64,000 nucleotides of DNA from NCBI GenBank assembly GCA_009792885.1, contig WMCF01000170.1, positions 158,076 to 222,075 on the forward strand. The letters are read 5' to 3'. The position numbers and the translations under genes are program-made. Below the pieces are notes generated by a model that saw only the letters and a program-made list of their open reading frames with translations, ran no database searches and was not told the origin of the DNA. The DNA is from Eremophila alpestris peregrina. Taxonomy: Eukaryota; Chordata; Aves; Passeriformes; Alaudidae. Shown piece after piece: positions 1-11,657 of the stretch; positions within the stretch are counted from its first letter, which is position 1; the number at the start of each line of letters is the position of its first letter.

Positions 1-1491
1 GATAGCTTTTTCCTCTGGTCATTCTACCTATTTGGAAAGCCCAGTGCACAGTCAATACTGAAGACAGCTGTACTTCTGAAATTAATCTTGGATAACCTTA
101 TCTAAATAACATATTTTGAAAAATGAACAGACTTTTGGGAGAGGAACTTTCCTACATAAAGCGATAATTTTTAACTCAGTGGCTAGTTGAAAGGAACAGT
201 TTTAACATTTGTTTTATGTTATTGTGGAGAACCACCACGTGATTCCAAAACTAACATCCTAAACCAGCAGTTAAGCAAAAAAAAACCCACTAAAGAATGA
301 GACAGCAAGCATTTCAAAGCCTTTTACATGTGAAAGGAATTTAATATGAGAAATGTAGCTTAGCCAAGAACATAATTCTGATCTTTATATTTCATGGCTG
401 CTTGCTTAGAAATTTTCAGGCTTCTGGAGCTGGACACAATTTTAAAAACTACAAACTGTCTTTTTCTCTTATTGAGGAAATAGTTCCAACAGAACCATGA
501 GGAGCATTTTGGACTGTATCAACACGAACTATATTAAAATGCATAACAACACATTTTGGTCATAAATTATATATTAACTTTGTTCCAGTGCACTTGACTG
601 GCTTTTGGGAAGTTTTGCTCTGTTCAATATGGGTAAGGTTTGCTTTCTGCCCTAGAGGCAGTTCCTTAAGCTTCCAGCGGCCAGGAATATGCTGTGCTCT
701 CTGTGACACATAGAAAGGAGAGAAACAGCTCTTCTAAATAACTTTCTAACAGCTGTGGGATGTCCTGGAGCACTAGAAAAGGTACAACAGTTCAGTTTTC
801 ACTAAGAATAGAGATTGCTTCCTCGTCTTGATGGAAATAAGGATATTTTTCCCAGTTCCTGCAGTCACTTCACTTTGCAGTGATGCAGCACCTTCCTATG
901 GATCACGTCTGTGATTTCTGGGCGACAGCTGGTGCCCCTGCTCCCTGGGAAGGGACTCTCCTCATTCCAGCGCTACGAGGCTTCCCTCCCGGCAGAGAGA
1001 AGTGCAGCACTTGTTCGCTCCCTCAGGGCCCGACTCCAAGTCTCCAGGAGAAAGTGGGAACCTTTCCAGGGACTTCCACGCACTTTTGGTCAGGCCCTGG
1101 CCGATCCACGCCCAGCGTTCCCCCCGCGCGGCGACAGCTCAGCTCTGGTGTCCCTTCCCACCCGGCCCCTCTAGGAGCCCTTAACCCTCTCCTCCCTCCC
1201 GCCTCCTTCCTGGCACACCGGCCCCGCGCTCCCGGGGTGCAGGCCCGGGGCACGGCCCCGCAGAGGGGTGACGGAGCACAGAGCGCTCCGGGGAATGCGC
1301 GGCTCCGTGCAGCGCTGCGGCCGAGACCCCGCGGCCCTGCCCTGCGTGTGGCGGCTCCCCCCCCCCCAGGGCACTGCCGGGGCTGACAACCCCCGCCAGA
1401 GCTAGCCCGCGGCGTGCCCGCCTTCGCCCGGTCCTCGGAGCTCCGCAGCCGCCCGCAGCCGGGAGCCCGTCGCTCGGTGCCCGCCCCGTAC
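1..1491 (-). other. EVA1C: EVA1C intron 1 (partial, gene runs off the left edge)
   Basis: EVA1C is read on the minus strand, so everything below its exon 1 donor at 1491 is intron 1. The donor reads, on the minus strand, exon...TCAG followed by GTACGG. The first 1.1 kb is ordinary AT-rich sequence with no exon or repeat that I can recognise. From about 1100 the base composition becomes strongly GC- and CpG-rich because the promoter island extends into the intron. The open frames seen here on both strands are by-products of GC-rich sequence that lacks stop codons. Confidence 0.75.
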
Positions 1492-2050
1492 CTGAGAAGT
1501 CGGCGAGAGCCGCGACCTCGGCCCCGCACACGAGGACCAGGCAGGACAGCAGGCGGAGGAGCCGCCCGGGATCTACCTGCGCGCGGCGTGGCTGCTGCCC
1601 CGCATCCCCGTCCCTCATGGTGCGGGACAGGGCGGCTCGGGGCAGGGGACAGCTCCGCCGCCTCACATGGCGCAGCCGGCCCCGGCCGGCGCTGCGGCCC
1701 CCCCGGCGCCCTCGGGGCTGCCCCTGCCCCGCGCGGGCGGAGGAGGAGGAGGAGAAGGGGGGAAGGAGGGCGAGGGCGGAGCAGCCTTGCCAGCCGCCGC
1801 GGCGGCAGCGGGTCCGGCCGGCGCGGGTACTCGGGACGCGGGGGCGGCGGGAAGGGACGGGTGGAGACGCGGGCTCCCGGCGGCGCCGCGCCGGGCACTG
1901 CCCTCGGCGCACATCGTGCGGCCGGGCTGACTCAGAGCCGGTTGCACCTCGCCCGCCCTCCCCGGCTCTCCCCACCCCTCTCCGAGCAGTTCGCGCCTCC
2001 CTCCCGGTCAAGAGGCTCGGTTTCACCGTACCCCCTCGTTCTTGCTTGGC
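1100..2050. promoter_or_regulatory. CpG island over EVA1C promoter and exon 1
   Basis: This dense GC/CpG block is centred on EVA1C exon 1, and I see no TATA box at a useful distance. It includes GC-box-like GGGCGGAG repeats and a run of GGAGGAGGA purines around 1740-1780. Such islands normally mark constitutive or broadly used vertebrate promoters. The transcription start should lie above 1618 on the minus strand, but the sequence alone does not fix it. Confidence 0.75.
1492..1618 (-). CDS. EVA1C: EVA1C coding exon 1 (signal peptide exon)
   Basis: This is the first coding exon of eva-1 homolog C (FAM176C), a single-pass cell-surface protein with two galactose-binding-lectin (SUEL) domains and, from family knowledge, a role in axon guidance. 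The exon encodes 42 complete codons plus one base (phase 1). A short polar N-terminus is followed by a hydrophobic signal-peptide core, roughly residues 19-37, containing LLRLLSCLVLVC. The exon ends in ALADFS(G), which matches the human ALTDFSG at the same exon boundary; human reads VEPPGQLLRLF where this protein reads VDPGRLLRLL. I chose the ATG at 1618 because its context (gcaccATGa, A at -3) is good and the length fits the family. The frame stays open upstream without a stop, so an earlier start cannot be excluded. The lectin and transmembrane exons lie beyond the left edge. Confidence 0.85.
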
Positions 2051-4307
2051 AAGGGCTGGAGGATTGTCACGGACTTCAAACGCACCGCTACTCGTGGCTA
2101 CTCCCTGAGTGTTTTTCCCGAGGCAGGTGCAAGGTGCTCCCTTCCCTATCACTCCCTCTCCCCCGCAACCCAGCTTCCCTGCTTTGCCCAAATCTGCTGC
2201 TCCAGCCTCGCTCCTGCCCTCACACCTCGGCTCACAGGGCTCTGAGGGAACCCAGCCGGGACCTGCGCCTGGCAGGATCTCTGGATGAGGAGTTTCAGCG
2301 GGCAAACAGCACCGACTCTTCCCTGCTGCAAAAGGACCCTCTCTGTTTCCTCACACGGAGGGTGCGTGACACCACCTCACCGCAGCCCCGCAGCGTCACC
2401 ACTCCAGTCCAGCTGAGTTTGAAGTGTGTAGGCTTGGCTTAGAGCTTTCACTGCCAAGTGAGGAAACATCTTCAAGTTACTTTGAGAGAGTTCAAGTTGT
2501 TCCCTGAAATCTTTTGTGATACAGAAAAGTGAACCAGTGAGAAGTTCAAACTAATTGTCATTACTACCTGCTAAACTACCTTCAAATGTAATCTGGTGCT
2601 TCTTTTAAGGTATGAGGGACTCAAGGGAATAAATCAGGAAACTAATTTCCCAGTTCCTGTAAGAGCTGTCCTCAGAAAAGAGAGCTTAGAACCAACACTG
2701 GAAATGGGGAATGAAAGCATCGTTTTTTCCTGGGGCTGTGCTGGGATATAAAGTGAGTAAACATGAATATCCAACTGTTTACATCCTGCCATGCATGTTC
2801 ACACTGATCTTTCTCCTGAAAAAAGAACCCCAAGAGTGAGTAGGTGAAAGTGGATGGAACCACAGTAATTGTGCTGAATCTATTCCTCTCCTCCCGTTCC
2901 AACTGAAGTTGGAATGCATCCAGATTTGAATTTCCAAAGTTTGGCACCTCTTTTCAGAGGTTACACTGAACTTTGACCAACTTGGTCTTCATGTTTGGAT
3001 CTGAATCCACTTTTGTTCCTCATCCTCTCCCTCTTCACATACAGAAAAACAACTGTCTATCACATATATCAGACCGTGCTTCCTTAGTCTTGGGCAGATA
3101 ACAGCAAAACGGGTTTCACATGAACCTGTCTGAGGTCAGGGACATTCCATCAAGTGTTACTGAACTCAGATAAATGGGATCAAAGATTCTGAAATAACAG
3201 TATAAAATCACTCAAACATCTGCAACTGCAAACACAGATGGGAAGAGAAAACAGGAGCTCTGCAGGTGGAAGCCCTTGCTTCTGGCTGCTTTAGATAAGG
3301 ACAGTGTTTGCCACTGAACTCAGACTGTTACCCTCTGCCTTCCAGCCAGGGAACTGGAAGGAGACTTGTGGGAGTCTCTCCCTACTCCCCTCCTTTTTCC
3401 CTTGACCTTGCCTTCCCTGAGCATTCAATCTGACAATTCCTGCACTTAGGTCAGTCCCACCAAAGGCAGAAATGAATGGGAAACAAGTAGGACAGATTTT
3501 CACAAAGAAAGCATTTGGATGCCACACTTGGATCCTCTAGAAATGTGTTTAGAAGATTAGGGTGAACTTACTTGTCTATTCCAACTTCCTAGCTGCCATA
3601 ACTACTTATCTGCCATAACTTCAGGTGAGTGCAGTGAGACCATCTGTGGCTTCAGGATGCCAAACCTCCACTCCCTGTACAGCCAACAGAGAGATATCTC
3701 ATATCCAGGCCACCTGCTGCAGCTCTAACAGAAAGTGTTTCACCTCTTTCTCTCGCATCTGCTCATTAATCCTGGAATAGAGATATCAATAATGACCAGT
3801 CAGTCTGTTATGAGAGACTGAGTAGACAATGCATCTGTGACAAGTACACAATCAATGCAGAAGAATATATAAAGCATCAGAAATAACTGGGAAGTATCCC
3901 ATACTTGTGCTTGAAAGGCTTTGAGTCAGAAGGTCTGCCAGGGCTGCTGCCTGATGAGCATTTGTGAATCTTCCCAGTGAGATAACACAGCTTTTTCTAG
4001 CCTGGTGATGCTGTAAGAAAGAGACCATCCCAAAATGCAGGAATGAGCCTGGTGTGTTTTTGGCACTGTGCAGGTATAACCCAAAGGCAAAGGCAGTTTC
4101 CAAGTGGAATAACTGAAGTGGGAGAGGTTTGAAATGTAGGTAACCTCCAGGGAGTGAAGCAGTGAGGACTGAAGGACAGCACCAGAGGCAGCTGGGTGCT
4201 CCTGTAGACATCTGTCTCCAAGGGAAGCCTTCCTATGGGAGAGGAAAACTTACAGACACTGTGGCTGACAGGAATTGAAGGCATGCTCTCAGTAGAATGG
4301 CATTGAT

Positions 4308-4346
<39 letters not shown>

Positions 4347-7300
4347 TAGATATTGATATATACACACTTTTTTTCCCTTTTCCCTCTGAATGGGAGCTAC
4401 TTTGCTTTTCAACATTAACCTAAAACCAAGTAACCTAAAATATAAAAAGTATTTCTGTGAATCTCTGCTATTCCTTGTGATGGGTAATGCTTAAATAGTA
4501 AACTTGGAGACAGCAGTGTAAAACACAAAGGCAGGAAGGGAGAAAGTGTTTATCATGATGTGCAGAATGCATCTCCTTGCCTCAGCCTTGAAAGCAGCTC
4601 CTGCAAGCTGGCAATATTCACTTGCTGGAAGACAATATAACTAATCCAGACATGTTCAGCATGTAGAATAGCAGAATCTCAGCCTTGTCCTTTTCTCATG
4701 AGCAACAGGAATTAGATTTCTTTTTTTCCCCACAGAAAAAAATTACTTGAAAGTCCAGATGTTAGAATCCAGGAGAGCTATCACATCTGCTTCAGAGAGT
4801 TTGTCTCTTTTGAACTTGGGGAGAAAAATTTTTACAGTGCCAGAAATGCAGGAATTGTGTTGTGGAAGCTTTGCAAAAGCAAAGCCAAAATCTGAGCACT
4901 TAACTTCTTTTTCTCCATATCATTCATTTTCCCCTGAACTTCAGCCAAACTGCCAATTCAAAACTCCTATCATTGCTTAGTGTATGAAAATTCCAATAAA
5001 ATTAGTGTGTCAGTTAAGTAAACAATGTGAAGTAAGAGAAAGTGAATGTGAAAAAATCAATGAGAAATAAAATAGTTCAGTTAGATGGCCTAAAATTTTC
5101 TATTAGTGAAAAAATCACTAGATCTATTGTACAATAACAAGAATTGTCAGAAAAATATATCAGAAATACTTTTTCACACACACACACTTCTCCCCACCCT
5201 ACTGCTTTTTTTTCCTGCTTTCTCCCCTATAATTTTTTTAAGAGCTGATATTTGTCATTTTCATTCTATTCTCCCAAGATAAAGTTTCCAAGAAGTTCCC
5301 TAATGTTCTTTTTTGCTTTTGAGGATTAAAATAAAAAAATAAATAAACTTTAAGAACAAAACCCCAGGCTTTTCCCACACTTCTAAAAGCTTTATATTCC
5401 TGCATTCTGACACAGACAGAATCTACAGGACAGTTCAAACAAGTGGGTTGCTATCCTCTCTCTGTTTCTATGGAAATAAGTGTCAGGCCATTTAAAACAA
5501 AACACATACTTTACAGTAATAACTATATGGTGATTATTTAAAGTAACAGAGCACGTTTTTCCCAATCCAACCTCTATTTCTATGGATACAAGATGGAAAT
5601 AGTTGTAGAGAAGCCTGTTCCATAGTTTTTCCTAATTCTAAATGTGTTTTGGAAGCTGTAAGTTCTCACAAGGTACTATGGATAATAAGATCTAACAAGA
5701 CCTTCAAGTGTGCTGTAATTTGAACTTGAGAGGACCAATTCAGTTGGAATCCAGAGTTAGGAAACATTCTCGTGTGTGTAAAGAGAGATGTGAATGAATC
5801 CTGAGTGCAGTACTCCACCCAGCAGGTTTAGAAGGAGGGGAATTATTTGCTGTTTTCCGCTAATTTTGACTTGCTTCAGAGAGAGCAAACTCAGCTAAAC
5901 AAATTTTGAGTTTTGTGGTCATGAGCTGCTCCAAACTAGTCATAAGACCCTGACCACTTCACAACACAGATGTGAGCCATGAAGTTTGAAAGCCAATCTC
6001 CTCATGTTTCATTTGGAATGAAACCTCACTCCATTTCCTCACCAAATGCAGCAGAAAGTCCCCACTCTTCATCCCCTGAATGCTGCCAGTCTCGCTGGCA
6101 CTTCTCCTGTACACAGATTATTTTTTCTAGCAGTGAACCTGGCACTTGTATAGACATGAAGTAGGAGGCATGTCCCATCTTAGAGAGCTTACTGCTGGAA
6201 ACAAGAGAAAACATGACCTAAGGTGGAGGCAGAACAAATGCATCAAGGAAAAGGTCATGGCTTTGTTGTTCTTGTCCTCTTAAAGCACCCAAGTCATCCC
6301 TGGTCACTTCCTGACATGATGCTTCAAAGACACACTGGGAAAGACTATGTCTTTCTGGGCAAGAGTGTGTCTTGTCTCTCAGTTTAGGAAGGACATTAGG
6401 ACAGGGTTACTGGCTGGACCATGGTCTTGTAAATCAACCTCCTTGTGAAAGTGCTTTCTTATGGTTTTATGAGCCTGCCTTTGATGGGTTCTTGTCATGT
6501 CACTGTTCGCCTTTAGTAAGTATTTAAGCTAAGATTTTCCAAAATGAGTAATGACTACATACTTGAAATTCAAGACTGAAGCTTTTTAAAGCCACAGAAT
6601 CAATGTCAAAACACTGAGAACCTGTGGCTTTTCCAAGAAAACCTTGAAAAAAATCAGGCTTCAAGGTCTCTCAAGTGAGGTATACAAAGACATGGAAAAC
6701 TGGTAGTGTTTCAGAAAAGAGTAGCCCATATCAACATCTAATCAGTGAGAGTTAATAGTTTTGAGATCCAGATCTCAGGCTAATTCAACCTGAGCACTGT
6801 GAAATTAGAAGCAAGTAACAAAATTTTAAAATTATATTGCAGTGTTTGTAAGTGCCTGCTTTTCCAATCAGGACTGTAAGGGCTCCCTGGTAAATTCTGT
6901 GACTCAGTGACTATGCCAAACTAACTCAGACTGGACGATGCTTGAAGATTGATCCATGTGTAGAAGGATTTCAGCACACAGATATACCAGAGTATTGCAG
7001 TAGATATTCTGAGATGCTCTCAGCATCTGCCTCTTCTAGCTCTTCACAGCCTGCTCATTGACCTCCCTAATTTTCTGAACTCTTCCCTTCTTTTCTGATC
7101 TTTCCACCCATCTCCAGCACTGGGCTGCCTGCCCAGTTCCAGAGTCATGCCATGTTCTGACCCTGATGTTTCTAATGCCTTGTCGGCAGATCCTTCCATA
7201 TCGACAGCCTCTTATATTCCTCTTGGGAGGAAGATAAATTGCCATTAGTCAGGCTTAAAATGCACTCCTTGCACTCCAGCTGAAATAACTTTGGGATTGG

Positions 7301-9703
7301 AGGAGGAGGAAGAAGAGGAGGAGAGGTGATTTTGTCTTACAGCATCTAGAGAAGAAAAAGTGCTGGTTTTGCTTCAGCCTTGCCAGCCCACTCATCTCCT
7401 GGGTCCATACAGTGACCTTGCACATCTCCTGGACTCCTTGAAGCCAAGCTTCTGGAATTCAAGCTCTGCAATGACTGTGTCTCAAGTGTGTGAGCTAGCA
7501 CTGGGCTGATCCCAGCAAGGATTACTGGAGTACAGGGCACAAGGCATTCAGACATGTGATGACAAAGAAGTGATGGTGTTGGGAATACTCCCTTCTTGGG
7601 AGGAGATGATCCTGACTGCCCATCTCTTGGCAGCATCCACCCTCTCTCCTTCTGTGATCCCATGCCTCAGGGTGTCAAGGACTGGAAAGCAGGAAGATTG
7701 GACAAAGAGCTCTATGTAACTTGAAATTTTGGGAAAAACTGAAGGAAACTTTTCTGTGGAACAATCATGTAAACTAAGAGCAAACATTGAGAACTACAGT
7801 TTTAAAGATGTGATTTTGGATTAAATGTATTCCCTCTGAATGCTTTCTTATAGTTAATGTATACATAAAATGAACCATTTCTTTTAAGAAACTAATTAAT
7901 TTCTTACCAAAGTAGTGTAGGGTGGGGGATCACAACGCACAGATGGCCTTGAAGTGAAACCACCACAGGAGTTACTGTAACTGGGGCTCCACTACCCGTA
8001 CACCAGAGGGTTTAAAGGAGAGCTTTGGGCTGGGATTAGCATGGGCTGTACAGCTGTCAGCAGTCCTGCTCAGAATAGCCCCTCATCTGTAGGGAGAGGC
8101 TGTAGGCCTGGAGATTGGGCTGAGTTTGGGAAGGGTCACGAGGACATGGTTAGGGCGTGATGTAAATGCATATCAAGAGATTTAATCTTGAGGGGTGGCA
8201 AGTATTAGCTATAGAACAGCAAGTATCTCTGACTAAAGGCTGGAGATAGGGGCTGCCTGGGAAGGACAGGAGGGTTTAGGGCTGAAATCAGAAGGGAAAC
8301 CTTGGTGAAGGTTCTGTGTTAGAAATGGCCTCATCTGCCAAATCAGATTTTTGTCTTCAGGATTGCATGAGTGAGGATCCCACAGCGAAGAAAAAGGTTC
8401 AGATTCGGGAGGCAAAGGCAAGTTAGGCAGGACTGCAGGGCTGGGGCTTGGCTGTTTCTATACTGCTCAGGGCACTGAAGGCTTCAGAGGCCCTAAATGA
8501 GGCAGGAAAGGGTCATTTGGCTCAATTCGTCTTGGATCTAGAATTGTTCCTTGAACAAGGCAGAGAGCTGAGGTTCATACAAGGGACCAGGAATTGTTTT
8601 TCAGACTTGAAAATGCCAGAGGGGCAGTGTGTAACTTGGATATGATGATATGTTCATCTGGCAAGAATCACAGAAGAATATTTTGATGGGCAGTTCAGAA
8701 GTTACTACTTGACTCATGTGCACATAAGCACAACAGGGCAGATTAATTTTGTCTGAGCCTGAGGTCTTCAACTGTCCCTCTATAAATGCTGCTTACCAAA
8801 AAACAGACTTGGGGGAGGAAAGTTGTCAGATATAAAAGACAAAGAAAAGGACACAGGCTTCAAAGTGCACTCCAGCAGAATATGGAAGTGTCCTGGCTGG
8901 AAAGGAAACCAGCAGTCTGCTTTCCCAGCCTGCTGGAAGCCTCTAACAGCTACACAGGCAGTCAAGAGAGAGAATAATTGAACTTAAGTTGAAATAAAAA
9001 CAATTTTCTGTAGCATTCTGCAGTACTTTTAAAACAGTAGAACTATGAAATATTTTGTGATAACTGTCAGCCTTGTAAGTGTGGTAACTAGGACTTTTAC
9101 CTTGAAGATCTCAGTATTGAGTACTTCAAGCCTTTTAAAACAGTGTTAAATCAAAAATTTTTCCCTAGATCTACTAGCGGTAGCCTTCCTTTTCATCCCC
9201 TCAATAACAAAGCAAGTCCCTCTTGAGAATGTTATTTACTTCCCATATTATGTGCCTACCAATTTCTGGAATTGCAAATGTATTTGGATACCTGCATAAA
9301 TTTAAGTTTCAAGAAAACTGTAAAGCTAAAACAAAGAATTCCCATCATCCAGAAGAACCACCAAAAATGTTTTATGGGAGAACTGAAAAGTCTGTACCTT
9401 TGCATACAATTTGCTATACTAAGGTGAATTCCAAATGGAACTGCCATCTAAACAGGCAGAAAAGTAGCTGGAATGTATTTTCAAGTATGTATTTTTCAAG
9501 AATATTTTCAAGAATGTATTTTTCAAGTATTCCTAGATATAGGAATTATCAGAGCTTGGAGCAGTAAGATGCTTTTAGCGTTGTTCTCATAAATTACTTG
9601 TAAAAAGCCCTTGTACTTAGCGTCTAGCAATTAATATTTTCCTTTCCCCCCCCGCCCCCCAGTCTCATGTACTCCTTTTATTTTACCCTTTTCTGTCTTC
9701 TAA
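2051..9703. other. Spacer between EVA1C and URB1 promoters, left part
   Basis: This is AT-rich non-coding sequence. The open frames are short and have no recognisable product. It holds a GATA microsatellite (listed separately), a short CA run near 5177 and a GGA/GAA purine run at about 7300-7326. From 2051 to about 2450 the sequence is still moderately GC-rich upstream flank of EVA1C. I see no RNA gene or conserved-looking exon. Confidence 0.6.
4305..4357. repeat. (GATA)n microsatellite
   Basis: About ten near-perfect GATA units flanked by the variants GATATA and GATATT. It is a candidate polymorphic short tandem repeat. Confidence 0.9.
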
Positions 9704-9895
9704 CTTTCCTTTCCTTTCCTTTCCTTTCCTTTCCTTTCCTTTCCTTTCCTTTCCTTTCCTTTCCTTTCCTTTCCTTTCCTTTCCTTTCCTTTCCTTNTTC
9801 CTTTCCTTTCCTTTCCTTTCCTTTCCTTTCCTTTCCTTTCCTTTCCTTTCCTTTCCTTTCCTTTCCTTTCCTTTCCTTTCCTTTCCTTTCCTTTT
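9704..9895. repeat. (TTTCC)n pentanucleotide array containing an N
   Basis: About 38 uninterrupted TTTCC units form a pure pyrimidine strand, with one undetermined base at 9797 where the register shifts. Long homopyrimidine mirror repeats can adopt triplex (H-DNA) structures. The N suggests that the true array length is not resolved in this assembly. Confidence 0.95.
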
Positions 9896-10654
9896 CCCTT
9901 CTGTTCTCAAAACATCACAGCATCTTCCATCAATGTGAAAGCATTTGTTCATCCTAGGTCTTAGAATGTCTGCAAATGTTGCCCTCTTCTGGATCACTTT
10001 TTTTTTTTTCCTTTCTTTTTTTTCTTTTTCAGTATACTGGGGGAAAAAAAATTTGAAAAAGCCCAGGAAGATACTAATGCTGCCTTTATTACTTGCACAT
10101 ATGAAAAAAATAAATCCAGTTTGGATTTGGATAGGTCTTTGTTTTCATTTTTTCTTACTGAAATAATCTCCTTTATCTTCCACTACTGTTTCAACCTGTC
10201 ATTTCAATACTGTTGTCATTCCATATGTAACAGTTTATTGGAACAAGACTTTTTCCATTCCTCCTTATCACTGTGCGTGTCCTGGAATAACTCTTGCTGA
10301 AAGCAACGGAAGGGTTTAGATTTTAATTAATCTAAGCCTGCCCTCTGGCAGTGGGAAGCCCTTTGCTCTGTCATTCCTTCCCAGAAAAACAGTCCCTCTC
10401 TATCTTTCCTGTGGGCCCCTTCAGGTCCTGGAAAACCGCAGTTATTCACCCCGAAGACTTTCCCTTCACTGGAAAGAGAGGAGTATCTGAGAAAGTTCTC
10501 CCCTCTCCCTGCTCCCCGGCACTCGGGCTGCTTTCCCCTTCCACTCCGAAGTTTCAGTCGCGTTGGTTCAGGATCGCAGGGGGCTGCAGTCCCGGGAAAC
10601 TCGGATGGCAAAAATCTGCTTGGCCTTGCCAGCAGCGATGGATGAGAGACTGCT
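9896..10654. other. Spacer between repeat array and CR1, nothing recognised
   Basis: The sequence is T-rich until about 10,260 and more balanced afterwards. I see no gene, RNA or clear repeat here. Confidence 0.5.
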
Positions 10655-10886
10655 ACAGATGGGATATTGGGAAGGAATTCCCAGCTGTGAGGCTGGGCAG
10701 GTCCCGGCACAGGGTGCCCACAGAAGCTGTGGCTGCCCCTGGAACTCTGGCAGCGCCCAAGGCCAGGCTGGACAGGGCTTGGAGCACCCTGGGACAGTGG
10801 AAGGTGTCCCTGCCCATGGCAAGAGGTGAGAATGGATGGTGGAACGCGATGATCGTTACGGTCCTTTCCAAACCATTCCATGATCA
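10655..10886 (+). mobile_element. CR1 LINE 3' fragment next to the URB1 promoter
   Basis: The segment follows the avian CR1 3' end consensus. It begins with the 'gggatattgggaaggaattc' stretch, continues through AGGGTGCCCACAGAAGCTGTGG and a GGACAGGGCTTGGAGCACC-type motif, then GTGGAAGGTGTCCCTGCCCA, and finishes with TCCAAACCATTCCATGATC. It is in plus orientation and 5'-truncated, as CR1 copies usually are. It ends about 185 bp before the URB1 start codon. Confidence 0.88.
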
Positions 10887-11070
10887 CTATTTTTAACTCT
10901 TTTTGCCCACCTGAGCACCGGTCGCTGGGACAACCCACTCGCTAGGCAGGGCCGGGGCCGCACAGCACCGCCCTCTCAGGGACAGGCCGGCCCCGGGCTG
11001 GCCCCGCTCCGCCCGCCCCTTCCTGCGCGAGCGGCGGCGATTCCGGGGCGGGGCCTGGCCGGGATCGGGC

Positions 11071-11657
11071 ATGGCTGGGAAGCGGAGTGGGGAGCCTGGC
11101 GAGCGGAGTGGGGAGCCTGCGGCCAAGCGCGCCTGTGGCCCGCAGGACGAGGAGTTCAATGGCGCCCGCTTCAAGGCGCTGCTGCGGGACCCCGCGGCCG
11201 CCGCCAAGGGTGAGGGGCTCTGCGGACAGGAAGGGCGCGCTGAGGCGGCTGCCCCGGGTCGAGGGGGCTGCCCCGGGCCGAGGGGACTGCCCTGGGCCTA
11301 GGCGGCTGCCCTGGGCCTAGGCGGCTGCCCTGGGCCTAGGCGGCTGCCCTGGGTCGAGGGGGCTGCCCCGGGCCGAGGGAGCCCGCCCGGGGGATATCGC
11401 GGGGGTGGCACCGATGCTGCTGCGGCTGCTGGTGGGGATGGCGCACATGGGCACGTTCCGGCCTGAGCGGGCCCCACACGTGGCGGTGGTGCCCCTGGTG
11501 AGGCTGAGGCTTTGCAGGGCTGGAGACCTTCGTGTCCATCGCCAAGACACTGCCATCGCCCCAAGTGTACGATGTCGTGGAGGGATACGTGAAAATTTCC
11601 ATGGAGTGTGCCGAGATATTCAAGCTTCTCGATGGAGAAAGGAAGCCTGAAAGTGAA
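11071..11657 (+). CDS. URB1: URB1 exons 1-2 (residues 1-93)
   Basis: The coding segments are 11071-11209 and 11518-11657. Exon 1 encodes a polar basic N-terminus (KR at 4-5, KRA at 19-21) that could contribute to nucleolar targeting, followed by EEFNGARFKALLRDP, close to the human sequence. An 18-bp stretch is repeated exactly with a 21-bp period inside exon 1 (11,081-11,098 and 11,102-11,119), giving RSGEP twice. Exon 2 begins the conserved helical region, ETFVSIAKTLPSPQVYDVVE. Intron 1 (308 bp) carries a 19-bp minisatellite. Confidence 0.95.

Larger units (their letters stand above)
10890..11560 (+). promoter_or_regulatory. URB1: URB1 CpG-island promoter, exon 1 and 5' intron 1
   Basis: This CpG-rich stretch covers the URB1 start. 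GC boxes are visible at about 11,003-11,019 (CTCCGCCCGCCCC) and at 11,045-11,054 (GGGGCGGGGC), within 70 bp of the ATG. The sequence TGCGCGAGCG at about 11,023 resembles a half NRF1 site. There is no TATA box, as expected for a housekeeping ribosome-biogenesis gene. A canonical E-box, CACGTG, sits at 11,477-11,482 in intron 1. The exact transcription start is not determined. Confidence 0.7.

Noticed and set aside
1181..2305. 374-codon minus-strand frame around EVA1C exon 1
   Set aside because: Only the 42 codons from 1618 to 1492 match EVA1C. The rest is CpG-island sequence without stops, and a good splice donor ends the exon.
9667..9997. Open frames of repeated LSFPF or KGKER in both directions
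   Set aside because: They are translations of the TTTCC pentanucleotide array.
11244..11380. Regularly spaced repeats resembling a CRISPR array
   Set aside because: Units are contiguous without unique spacers and the genome is eukaryotic, so it is a minisatellite.
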